DNA of 64,000 nucleotides, taken from the NCBI RefSeq assembly GCF_020382885.2, contig NC_058511.1:2008501-2072500 (forward strand), in the 5' to 3' direction. Under the pieces are notes generated by a model. The model searched no databases and was not told where the DNA came from. It saw only the letters and a list, made by a program, of their open reading frames with translations. Shown in pieces: positions 48,601-59,810 of this stretch. This stretch comes from Scatophagus argus. Taxonomy: Eukaryota; Chordata; Actinopteri; Scatophagidae. Position 1 is the first letter of the stretch, and every line of letters begins with the position of its first letter. The position numbers were made by a program, and so were the translations under genes.

Positions 48601-51600
48601 TGAAGAAATAGCCATCATTAAAGATACACGGCATACTGCAAGAGGATATGTACTGATCTGTCTGAACACACACAGGTCTGACCACTAAAACTTATACTCA
48701 AGTGTTTGATAATAACAATAATAATAATGATACTAAAGTTTGTCTGTATAGTGCCTTTACTGGACTGCTGTGTCAGCAGTGCGAGTTGTACTGCGTCACA
48801 GGATCTTTTCAGCAGCACAGCAGGTGGTTTTAAGGGGGCTTCACGTCACCACATGTCGATTTGCTGGACATCATGTGTACAAATCTCTCTTCTCCTCTGT
48901 CTGCCTCCTCAGCATGCTGTCCCTTCAGTCCCGACCTTCAAACCGTCCATGTCGGTCCCAGACTGGCTGGTGGCCATCCAGAACTACATGAAGGCGCTGC
49001 AGTATCCTTTAACACAAGCACACAGCTACACCTGTCAAACCCAGGTACTTAGTGTTTGGGTCTGGTTGTGGAAGCTACTCGCCCTTTTCTGTTCTCCCTA
49101 ACTTTTCCATCAGATACAACCACACAGGAACCCAGTTCTTTGAAATCAAGAAGAGCCGTCCACTCTGTGGGTAAGTGGGCTGCAGCTTCATTCAAAGACA
49201 TGCAGACAAATTTGGTTGTAAGATCAACAATCCTTTTATCAGCATGTTAACGCCTGTTTCTGATTCAGTTCATAGTTAGGAGGAACATGTTGTGCACCCT
49301 TTTCCCCTTTCTTCATTTCCTTCTCCTCTTCCTCTTCCTCCTCCAGGCTAATGGAGACGGCAAGAGACATGATCAGGGAGTCTTTGCCAATCAAATGTCT
49401 TGAAGCCGTTATCCTGGGAATGTATCCTTTTCTGCACACACTCACACACTCACACACACACATACCAAGTACTGGGCCAAAAGGTTGTATTGTTATCAGT
49501 GTGTGAAATCAATGAGACAGGTTGCTTCCAATCCACCACCACCCTTTCCAGCTCTTACTGAACCGTGTTGCCTGGCAACAAGCCATCTTCAGAGTTTAAC
49601 CCCCCCAGCACACATACACGTACACACACACACGCACTCACAAGCTTCGTATCATTTGCTTAAATGTTAAAGCAGCAGTCTGTATTTTTTGCAGGAAACA
49701 GAAGCTACAGTTAAAAATGAGAAACTGTGCCTGATTATTCACCAGAAGTCTGACAGCTCTGCTGATGGTTGCATTTAGTCATTATGTCTTGACTGTGGGC
49801 AAACATCTGTTGATGTAGGCCCTTAATGCTTAATGTTTTTAGAGTTCTGTTGCTGTCTGTGCTTGCTGAACGTTCACACATTTTAACCGCAGACTCTTTT
49901 GTGATAACATACAGATGTTTGCTAGCGCTGAGTTGGAGGCTACAACAGCCTCATTCATCTGTTGACCTCAGTGTAAATATTTCTCAACCAGAAATGTGCC
50001 AGAATGATAAATCGATACAACCAAATTCTTCTCTTATCAGCTTTGTAGTCAGATGGTGAGCTCTTTAGTGGGTTATAGTCGTATTTCCTACAGGATGCTA
50101 CGCTCTGTCCACATATAACCAGCCACACTACAGGATGTAAAGGAGCCGATACGTGTTGTGTGCTGCAAACGTGTCAGCACATGAGATGCTTCTCTGGTTC
50201 TGTGGACTGCTGGTCCACTTTCGCATGTGCTAGTTTCACTGTGGCTTTTCTCCAGGGCTGTCAGGGTGGCAGCTGACAGTGACTTTAATTGAGTCTGGCT
50301 TTAGCCTGCAGATGAAAGGAGGAGAGAGAGAGAGAGAGAGAAAGCTCAACAGAAAAATAACAGGAGGGCAAAGGAAAGAAGGGACGCATGAGGCAGAGGG
50401 AGTGAACCTCACACGTTCACATTCATGTCATCAGGGGGCAGTTTGCACAGTGTCGCCTTTCACTGAGGTCATCCACACCAAAAAGAGTTCAGGCCCCAGC
50501 GAGAATTGAACTCGCGACCCCTGGTTTACAAGACCAGTGCTCTAACCACTGAGCTATGAGGCCTCACCTGCTGTGAAAGGTGGATGACCAGCAATTTAAA
50601 TGTTGGTGGCAGGGGAGGACACACCCTGTTTGCATACCAGCCATTGTTGAAATAACCTGACACCAACCTAACCAGTTGACTGTGTCAGTGACTTGATGTC
50701 TGTTCCTGCACTGGGCCTTAGCGTCACTTAATAATGTTGATATATAGTTTTTAGTGTCCATAGATACAATAAAGATTCTAGTGGAATCTGACCATTTCAT
50801 GTTGTTAGTTCCTCTTTACCACATTCATTTGTGTTGATTTATGGTGAAATGTTGTCAAATGAGGCAAAGCTCCAGAGACACAAAGTCAGCACAACACAAC
50901 ACAAAGTCAGAATAATATCTCCTAAGATAAAGGGGGAGATTACCAACTCAATAAAGACACTTTGAAAGCTATAATGTCGCTCATGTAGCCCACAGCAGGA
51001 AACGCATCATGACTGCAGAGGAGCCTATTTTTTCTCTGTTTTTTTTTCTCATTTATTTGCGAAGGTGAAAGTGGTCTTTGGAATTTTTTTGCCACCAAAA
51101 GTGGACCTTAAGTTGCAAAGGTTTGAGAACTCCTGTTGAAGAATATGTCAGAATGGTTTGTTGTTAATAATAAAGAAAGATGGAGACAGTGTTAGGTAAA
51201 GGCAGGAGTAGAGAGAGAGAGACAGGAGCGGGATGAATAGCAGCTGTTGTTGTAGCTTGTGGCAGTTGGAGCCGTCTGTCCTGCTGTCTTTGTGCGTGGC
51301 TCCAGTCTGTCCTTTCCTTCCCTGTTAGCAGTGATCTGAATGCTCTCCGGGACATTCAGGGTTTGTCTCGGGTCACCCCAGCTCTCTGGGTGTGAGTTTG
51401 ACTTGTGTGTCTCATTGCATTAACCATCACCAGCTTGCATATATGGCAGGATGAGACCAGAGCACAAAGAAGAATCAGGTTCAACAAACTTAATTCTCAG
51501 ACTGTGTGGAAGGCACGACAGGATGTTATGAACCCCTGAACATTACGACATAAAACCTCCCTCTGAAACCACCTAACTTGCTATCACTCAGCCACAAGAG

Positions 51601-52833
51601 TGTGGTCAGCTAATGATTGGTGGTGTAAAAAGTTGTCAGAGTGGGAGTTCTTTAGTTTTTTTGAGATGGTCTGGGCCTGACACAAAGGTGTTGGGTGGGG
51701 CTGAGGTTCTGTGCAGGCCAGCCAAGTTCTTTCATGGCAAAGTGGGAAAAAAAACATGTATTCATGGACCTGACTTTGTGTAGGGGGCATTGGCACTTTA
51801 AAAACAGGAAGCAGTTAGAAGCTCACTATTGTTTAAAATATTATTGTTCATTAACATTAAGACTCCCTTAAACACACTCTGTTTCAAGGATGCGCATTCC
51901 TGAAGCTGCTGAAGAAAGTCAGAGCCTGGAGTTTGCTTATGATGAAGAAGTGGAAGCACATGATACGGCATGCATAAAGAGGATTTTATGCCGTTTGCAG
52001 TGTTCTCTTATCTCAAATCTTGCTTCTTTGAAATGTAGCAGGGAAGAGGAAGCACAGAAGAAGAGGAAAAGCGGGAGGCGGGTGGAGGGAGAGAAAGGCA
52101 GCCATGTGGATATGAGGATGGAAAAAGTGAAATAAATACTGACAGAGAAAGTGAATTTAAAAATCCATTGGATTACCTTCGTATTGTATCCACAGATAAC
52201 GTTTTCTCACTTAGCTCTCAAAAATAGGACAGTGAAATAGTATAGTAATAGTATTTGAAGGATCTCATGCAGCGTAAGAGGAGATGATTAAAGCCGTCTG
52301 CTGCCAGGGTGGGAGGCAGACCTCAACATTTCAACATCTGACTGTGTTGATAAGAACGGAGGACAGACAGATTGGATTAATAACCCGACTTTCAGTTCAT
52401 AGCAGTAAAGCATGTGTGAGGAAGAGAAAGATGACGCTGTACTCATTGGCTGTGTCACAATTGAATATTATCCTGTAGTGGTTTCTGTGGCAACCAAGAG
52501 GAAGCTCCTGCCCTCGAGAGAAGAGTGATTGTCAGCAGCGTCACGAGTCCTCCATCACAGGGAGTGCGTTTGTTTAACCAATCACTGAAGAGGAAGAGCA
52601 GGCTGCGTTGTGTGTCTGTGCAGACTCTGTGTACAGTCTTAGTCAGACAAAGAGGTGGAGCATGGGTGGAGCTCAGTCAGTAAACGTGTTTATTTTTGTT
52701 GGAAAGTTGGGCTTTTTAACATGCAGTCCTATGAGGATGGACTTAATTTTGGAACCAGCCTCAAGTGGCCATTCCAGGAACTGCAGCTGGCTTTGTATTT
52801 CAGCCCTGACACACAGTCATGCTGATGTACACT

Positions 52834-52873
<40 letters not shown>

Positions 52874-55515
52874 CCACAGTTGGATTCCTGTCAGTGTTGA
52901 ACTCTGTGAGCCCTCTGCAGCCCACAGCATGAGAGCTGACTAAATATAGACCACACTCAGTTATCATTTGGATTCAGGCTTTTAGAATTTCCATCTTTAG
53001 CTTCTTGCATCTTATTTGACTATGAAGCGGACCAGTTTTTGTGAAATGAGCACAAACTCAGACAGAGAAGACAGAAGTCCTGCTCAACAGCATGTCACAC
53101 AGCCGTCACTGGCTGTTGATGCCTGGTTGGTGAGGTTCTCTCGACCTCAGGGGGCATTCAAGTTGAAATTTACGGATGGGAACTCGGAAATCCTGACATA
53201 ACAGCTCAAGTGGAATACACCAATAATCGCTTCATATCTCTGAGTGGGTTTCTAGGTTAGCCACACACACACTCACTGAGCAGGTGTGTCATCCTCAGGC
53301 CTCTGATGGTACCTGATAGCTCATCCATCTCTCCATCTTTGTTTTTCTTGTTAAATAAGAGAAAAACACAGGAACGACTGAGTCAGACAGGAGGAGCACA
53401 AACACAAACCCCAGCAGTCATTGCGTTATTGTTTATCCTGTGACATTTTCACAGCCGTGGCCTTCTGAGAGTCAGACTGAATCTAATTTCACTTGACTCG
53501 AGCTGCTCTGCTGCCTCTGCTGTGACAAATCCAAACAAATTCACTTTCACTCTCGGGTTTTTACTCAAATGTTGTTCAGCAGTGCGGTCAAACATTAGTT
53601 TATTTAATAAATCCAGTCTTAAAATGTGAAAAATGTAAAAATAACATTTCAGGCAGCAGAAGACCAAACTCCACCCTCCAGATCCTTCCTTAATTGCGGT
53701 GTGTTGACCAGCTACCTGACCAACGGGCTGACGTCTCTCGAGCGTTTCCCCATAAGCTTTAAGACCCAGTTTTCGGGCCACTGCTTCCACCACGTCGTGC
53801 TGGGCGTCTACTGCAACGGACGCTACGGGTCACTGGGCATGAGCCGCCGCCAGGACCTGATGGACAAACCGCTGACCCACCGCACACTGGGAGAACTGGT
53901 GGCCGAGTTCGAGAGCTCCTACAAGAGATACCAGCACACTCTGAAGAAGGTGAGAGGAGGTGTGAAGGAGGGAGGGAGAGGAGGGTGGAGATGTGACGGA
54001 GGTGGGAAAGAACAATGAGCAGAATCAGCACAGGTGTGTTTAATTTCCACCCCTGCTTCTCCCAGGTGAAGATCGGCCTGTATGTGCCTCACGACCCCCA
54101 CGTCTTCCAGCCAATCGAGTGGAAGCATTTGGTGCTGAACGCCGCCCGCCTGGGAGCTCAGGAGATGAGGAAGGAGCTGGAGAAACACGGCCGGGACATG
54201 AGGATGAAGGTACACACACACAGACGTACAAGCTGGGATCGATAATGCATTTGAAATCTGTTGATTTATGTCATAATAGAGGAATTCATGCAAATGAGGA
54301 ATTCATGCAAATGAATTCCTCTATGCTGTTTTTTAACATTGTGGGATTTCTATAGACCACCTGTGTTGATCAGTATTAATCACAGCTTCTGCATGTCAGT
54401 CATACTTTTTAATAAGATTAATGAGATATGAAAGTGAACTCTGGACGAATACGCCCCTGCAGGTACAAAAATGTCTCTGCTGTATGACCGTATGGCTTTA
54501 TGAGCAGCAGATTTGTGAGTTTTTCTATGAGTATAAAGTGTTCAGCCCGAAGCGGGAGATGAAAACTGGCAGCAGGCAGTCAGAGGCAGAAGGAAAACGC
54601 AGACTGCACACAAGCCACCAAATAATTCAACCACAGGCCAAACGCAGAAAACTCTGCAGAGTTACACCTGAAACTGCGTGTACGCACAAAGACAGAAGTG
54701 TGTGAGCAGCATGGAAACAGCTGTCACTAATTCATCACGTGTCCCTGCAGCCAACTTTCTGAATGTGCCTCTGCAGCAGGACTTTGCAGAACCCTGCAGT
54801 TCAGACGGACGTGAAAAGCGTTCTGGTTTTGTGAATATCACTTTATGTGTGGGGTCGAAAAGGCATACGTGTGGTTTTTCTGTGTGAGCATCATTTATTC
54901 ATCTGCCCTCAGGATGGTAAGGAGCGAACAGAGGCGGCTGAAAATGGACCGTTTGGGATTACTGGGCCAGTCTCCACAGTAAAACACATGTTAGTGCTTC
55001 TGCTAATGGAGTGTTTATTTGCCAAAATAAAAACAAACACACAGTCGAATACAAAAGATCAAAATGTCTCTCAGAATCAGATCAAGAAAACGTGACCTTT
55101 TTAAAATCAGCGTGAATAAAACTACACAAATTTGGCTGAACGAGCACATTAAACAGTCTGAGGATGTTCCTGTCGGCCGACTTCTCTGACCTTTAAACAA
55201 CAAGTTGTTATGTTGGTGAAGCCGAAGTTTATATTCAGATTTGAGTTCACCTTCAACATTATTATTAATCGTATTATTCTTGGTGCAGCCAGTATTCATT
55301 TCTAATCTGAGATCCTGTGTAGACGGACTGTAGGCTGAACTTTAATCAGCAGGTTGTCTTGTTGTGATGATCCTGGCGGCTAAAGTCAGCGTTTTTCAGA
55401 GCCATCACATGTGATCTGCTTTTCCATCAGACCAGAGATGGATGTGGTTTCCTTTGGGCTGAACATGGAATACAAGCTGCCAGGAATGATTTAGGGCATG
55501 ATGGGGAAGGAAGGA

Positions 55516-55568
<53 letters not shown>

Positions 55569-56491
55569 GTTAGAGGTTTAAAAGTTTAATGAAGCCTGGA
55601 GATTTTATTTGTAAGTTTCTGTGCGATTTTTTTGTGAAGTTTTTCTGCAGCACATGCGGTTCTATGAAGGCGATGTGTGAACCTGTTCTATGAAGGCGAT
55701 GTGTGAACCTGTGTGTGGCTGTGATATATGTGCTGCAACGCGTGTCAGCAAGATATTTAGGTCAGCGAGTTTGCAGCTGTCACACACACACATGTACACA
55801 CATGCACGCACACACACTCTGGTCAGCTGTGTAACCATTGTGAGCCTTTGATATAATCTCTGCTGTACTGCACAGAATGTTTATTATAGACCTTAGTGTG
55901 TGTGTGTGTGTGTGTGTGTGCTCCTTTCTTTATGAGCACCCAGTTACATTTCTGAACTTGAAGGAGGTCATCTTGTTTGTTCCTCTCTCCTCCTCACTGT
56001 TTGCAGGTTAAAGCCTGGTTTTTGAGGGATTAAGGTTAATTTAAGGTTTATGTCAGTGGCTGTGGATTTCTGGAAAGAGGCAGAGAGAGTGAGCTTGTGA
56101 GTGTGTGAGTGAGCTGAGTTTTTTAACACTTTGAGCACCAGAAGCCAAGTGTCATCTAGTGCCAAAAGCAAACATCTCCAAAACTCCAAAGTTCACACTC
56201 AAACTGTGTAGATGGATAAACAGCCCTGCAGGGAAAAGGAGAAACATGTACTTCTGATTATGAGGTGAACTGTCCCTTTAAGTCATGTTTAAGCACAAAG
56301 CTACAAGACTACAGTTCATGTGAGGTGGGAAACTCTCAGAGTCATATATCCATCAGAAGCACATGATGAATGTGACCAGCTGCGGAGTATGAGCCACTTC
56401 CTGCCTTTTGCTTGTTCCAGGAAAACCTGTCATGTGTTCGTCCTGCAGTTTTCTTCTCCCACTGAGTTCTTAATGATGGCTTCAAATTGCT

Positions 56492-56542
<51 letters not shown>

Positions 56543-59500
56543 CATCTCATCTGTAGCCTCCAGTTGTGTTTTCTGGATTTATTCGTCTCAGCGGTTTCTT
56601 GAGACTGTGGCAGAAACACAAACTTGAGCACAGCTGGGTTGTTTTCCTGCCGTTGCGTTTGTTTTCTCTTTGTGTCCTGCGGCTGAACAGCAGCAGCGGC
56701 GCCGCTGAGACGCCCGAAGGGGAAACCCAGCGTGCGTCCTCTGCTTTGACATCACTACTGGCTGAACGAGTCACTGATGACAGCACCGTCATCCGTGTGG
56801 AGCAGAAACGATCAATCGATTGGCGAGCGTTAAGATTCTTCTTTGTAAACTGAAAAATGAGCCAACAGAACACAATGTGAAACATGATTCCTTTTTATTG
56901 GCATTTTTGGTCCACTTTTTGTAGATGTGATTAATCTGAGAAATAACTGACAAATGAATTGATCACCGATCACTTTGAAGCTGTGCTGAGTGTGTAGATC
57001 TTCTGTGCTGCTGGGTTGAACGTGAGTGTGAAGCCTCCATGTGCCTTTGGCAGACGTGGATGTAAACTGGTGCACAGAGGGATACAGCTGTGCTGAACAG
57101 AACTGGCCTTTTAAAACCAGAACCAGCAGATACAAAGTCTAAAAGGCTCAGTGGGGCTGCAGAAAGGATGCTCTGCTCACCATGGATGTGAAGAATGCTA
57201 ACTAATACGGTGATACTGACTATTGTTTCCTTAGATCCTGAAATCGTCCAGTGCCCAGTCGCCAATCAAGGAGCGGAGCCGGGGGAAATCCTTATCACCA
57301 CGGCGACGACAGAGCAGCCCTCAGAGACGCTTCACACACCGCAGAGACAAATCGTGAGTCTTTTCCTTTTCTGTGTCCTGCATCAGTGTGGGAAACATGG
57401 AGCAGATGATGTGTGTGTGTGTGTGTGTGTGTCATCATTTCTGCAGTTTTAGCAGCTTTTTAGCACATTTTTAGACAGAGAAAAACTCCAAATAAGGTTT
57501 TCCAAACTCACCAGCCACCATGGTGGATGCTGGCCCTCATCAGCCCTTATGTTGTGTTCCTTCCTCCCCCTCCCCCCTCTCTCTTCATGGCTCTGCTCTT
57601 CAGGTCAACAGAGTTGAGATTTGAAGCGATGTGTGTGTGTGTGTGTGTCTTTGTTGCTGACAGGTCAGCATTATCACCTGTCAGAGGAGTTGTTCCGTTC
57701 CACTGACAGTCAGTGTTATCATTGTGGTGTGTGTGTGTGTGAGAGCAGCAGAGTGACCGAGGTGCAGGATGTAAGGCCGCAGATGATTTTACTGTGTGAA
57801 TCCTTTCCAATACGTTTGGAGCCTCATTGATAAAACAGCTCAGTCTTGATCGCAAGGCAGGTGCTGTCATTTGATCTGAGATTTATTCAGATTTCTTATT
57901 TACTGCTGGCCAACCACAGTAGTGAAAAGAGTAAGTTAACTGCTGTCTGGAGCCCTGCAGATGGCTGCAAGTCGTTCAGGGTTAGCAGCTCCTGAAAACA
58001 GGGCGACTCACCACTTCAGCTCACTGGCAGACAACTGACAGGAAGCTGAGTGTGTGTGTGTGTGTGCGTGCGTGCGTCCTGTCAGCTGTGTGGTGGGATG
58101 TAACACAATCTGACTTGGACAACAGCTGCAGCCCAGCCGTCCTGCAGACTCACCACAAACACACACACACACACACACACACACGCTGCACCAGAATTAG
58201 CGACATTCCCAGTGTTGCCATTTGACGTGGCACCGTGATGACCTTTCCTCATGAGGAGCTCCAGCAGGCTTTAATGTGTGATCAGAAGTGTGTGTGTGTG
58301 TGTGAGTTTACAAAAACAGCAGGAACACAAACGGGAGGCTTTTCCATTTTAATGTCTTTCAGTCATGTAAATCACTCAAATCAGCTCATCCATCAAATTA
58401 AGATTAGATTAGATTAGATTAGATTCAACTTTATTGTCATTACACATGTACAAGTACAATGCAACGAAACGCAGTCCAGCTGAAGATAATGTGAGACAAC
58501 AAATCATAAAACTTCAGATGGAATTCAGCGATAAAACGTTAAAGATTACAGCTGATATATAGTTAGAAGACAGGATGAACTTTATTGGTCCCACAGTGGG
58601 GAAATTCACTTGTCATGGCAGCTCACAAGAACAGAAATTTAAGTGACAAGCTTACTTTGTTAGTGCAAACTGTGCGAGATGCACAGGAGCATTGTGGGAT
58701 ATAAATCTGAGGCATCAGAATCGATGCTGGAAGGAAAATCATGAGAACACGTCTGCACTGCAGGGGAACACAAGCATTGAAGTTAGAGAAAAGACTTTTT
58801 CCTTTTGAGTCAGTGAGATGAGGCCTGTGAAGAAGTTTCCTTATTAGCTCGAATGGGTTTCTTTCCCCTTCAGGGTTCACTCAAACTCATTGTTATTTTA
58901 ATCTTAAAGTTTATTGTCTCATCAGTTCAGAGAGACAGCAGAACAGAACATTCGCCACTTCACACCACTCGAACGCAGCACTTAAAAAGCTATTACTGTT
59001 ATCAGCAGAGCACTTACACACTTAACAACATGCTGCCTGTTCAGACGGTCGACTCCGGCCGAGACGCACTCATCACGTGCCGCTGGACGCTTTAAACAGC
59101 GGCGAGTTGTTCCAGCAGCACGAGGACGACGTCGTCAGCAGGGCGACGCACCACGACGACAGTGAAGTGACGCTGAAACTTCTTAGAAACGACAAATCGT
59201 TTCGCTTCTGTCGGGGCAGGAAGAACAGGATAAAGAGAAGAGTCAGAGGGAGATTAGGAGGAGATGACATGAGTGGAGAGGACAGGAGGAGAGAAGACAG
59301 GTTGGAAAAAGGAAAAGGAGGAGAGGGAGGACAGGAAGGAAAAGACGGGAGAGCAGAGAGAGGAGAGGAGGAGGAATGAAAAGGTTTTCCGAGGTTAAGC
59401 AGAAATCACTGGAGGAATAAAAGAGAGGATAAAGAAAAGAGAGGAGGAGATGATATGAAAAGAGGGAAAGACGAAGAGCAGAAAGAGAACAGGATTGAAT

Positions 59501-59810
59501 GTGATGACTTTAGAGCCTCATTTTCCATCTTCCTCTTCTGCTTTAAAAGGTGCAAACATTTACGCTTCATTTGTGTTCAACTTTCTCAACAATTCTCGAT
59601 TAATTATTCAACTGGCCAAAAAAATAACTTTGTTAAGCATCTTTGTTAATCTATTCACGGTTTAAGAATATTTGCTGCTTTTCTTTGTCTTTTTTGTGGT
59701 AGCATCAGAATCATTGGTCTGCTTTGTGTCCGTCTGTCAGGCCGGCCTCGGTGGAGAGGAAGCCTCCAGAGCTCAGCACTCTCAGCGACGGCTACCAGAT
59801 CCGCATCTGA
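42901..59810 (+). CDS. vash2: Vasohibin-2, tubulin tyrosine carboxypeptidase, 8 coding exons, 370 aa
   Basis: With its small partner SVBP, vasohibin removes the C-terminal tyrosine of alpha-tubulin and also affects angiogenesis. Exons: 42901-43221, 48913-49001, 49114-49170, 49347-49421, 53712-53949, 54066-54209, 57235-57353 and 59741-59810. The frame is open. Residues 1-60 are Ser/Pro-rich and divergent; the core begins at '[15 protein letters not shown]'. The transglutaminase-like catalytic set is present: Cys173 ('LPIKCLEAV'), His208 ('FHHVVLG') and Ser225 ('GMSRR'), with the same spacing as the Cys169/His204/Ser221 of VASH1. The Arg/Ser-rich tail ends 'GYQIRI'. '[14 protein letters not shown]' and '[14 protein letters not shown]' favour VASH2 over VASH1. 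The start Met fits the VASH2 'MTG' beginning. Introns 2 and 4 look U12-type. Confidence 0.95.
45602..45641. repeat. (TG)n microsatellite
   Basis: About 20 TG units in vash2 intron 1. Confidence 0.95.
47203..47217. repeat. Poly-G tract
   Basis: A run of about 15 G in a GA-rich part of vash2 intron 1; it may form a G-rich secondary structure. Confidence 0.8.
49002..49113 (+). other. vash2 intron 2, U12-type
   Basis: The 112-base intron starts GTATCCTTT, an exact match to the U12 GT-AG donor consensus. It has 'TCCCTAACT' near 49095-49103, a near match to the U12 branch sequence, with the branch A 11-12 bases before the terminal AG. Minor-spliceosome removal is inferred. Confidence 0.8.
50491..50563 (-). 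tRNA. tRNA-Thr (anticodon UGU)
   Basis: Read on the minus strand, this 73-base sequence folds as a complete cloverleaf. It has a 7-bp acceptor stem (GGCCTCA with TGGGGCC, one G-T pair), D arm 'AGCTCAGTGGTTAGAGC', anticodon stem CTGGT/ACCAG around the loop with TGT, variable loop, and T arm GCGAG-TTCAATT-CTCGC. It is intronless and CCA is not encoded. It closely resembles vertebrate tRNA-Thr(UGU). The internal A and B boxes are intact, so RNA polymerase III transcription is likely. It lies antisense within vash2 intron 4. Confidence 0.93.
52835..52870. repeat. (TG)n microsatellite
   Basis: TG dinucleotide run in vash2 intron 4. Confidence 0.95.
54277..54323. promoter_or_regulatory. Palindromic pair of octamer (POU-type) motifs
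   Basis: Two perfect ATGCAAAT octamers at 54288-54295 and 54305-54312 lie on the same strand 17 bases apart. They are bracketed by a perfect 13-base inverted repeat (tagaggaattcat / atgaattcctcta). The octamer is the standard Oct/POU factor site. Enhancer function within vash2 intron 6 is conjecture. Confidence 0.4.
55518..55567. repeat. (TG)n microsatellite
   Basis: A long TG run in vash2 intron 6; further TG/AC runs occur at 55897-55920, 56497-56538 and 58157-58184. Confidence 0.95.
55661..55712. repeat. Perfect 26-bp tandem duplication
   Basis: Two identical 26-base units (55661-55686 and 55687-55712) beginning 'tctatgaaggcgatg' in vash2 intron 6. Confidence 0.9.
58398..58622 (+). repeat. 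Interspersed-repeat tails (ATTAG pentamers and 'actttattggtcccacagtg')
   Basis: An 'agatt' pentamer run at 58398-58425 precedes 'caactttattgtcattacac', a common fish SINE/LINE tail. A second tail at 58573-58615 ('aactttattggtcccacag', 'tggggaaattcacttgtc') matches 30610-30640 and 32545-32575, so the same repeat family also abuts both Harbinger duplicates. Confidence 0.6.

Larger units (their letters stand above)
49422..53711 (+). other. vash2 intron 4, U12-type
   Basis: The intron starts GTATCCTTT (49422) and has 'TTCCTTAAT' at 53686-53694, with the branch A about 18 bases before the terminal AG. Both signals match U12 consensus. It also contains the antisense tRNA-Thr gene and several simple repeats. 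Confidence 0.8.

Noticed and set aside
51890..52135. 81-codon frame in vash2 intron 4
   Set aside because: Low-complexity Glu/Lys-rich end and no splice signals matching the gene frame.
59077..59379. 100-codon frame before the last vash2 exon
   Set aside because: GA-rich repeat translation with no donor leading in frame to exon 8; the exon 7 to exon 8 junction restores the known C-terminus directly.
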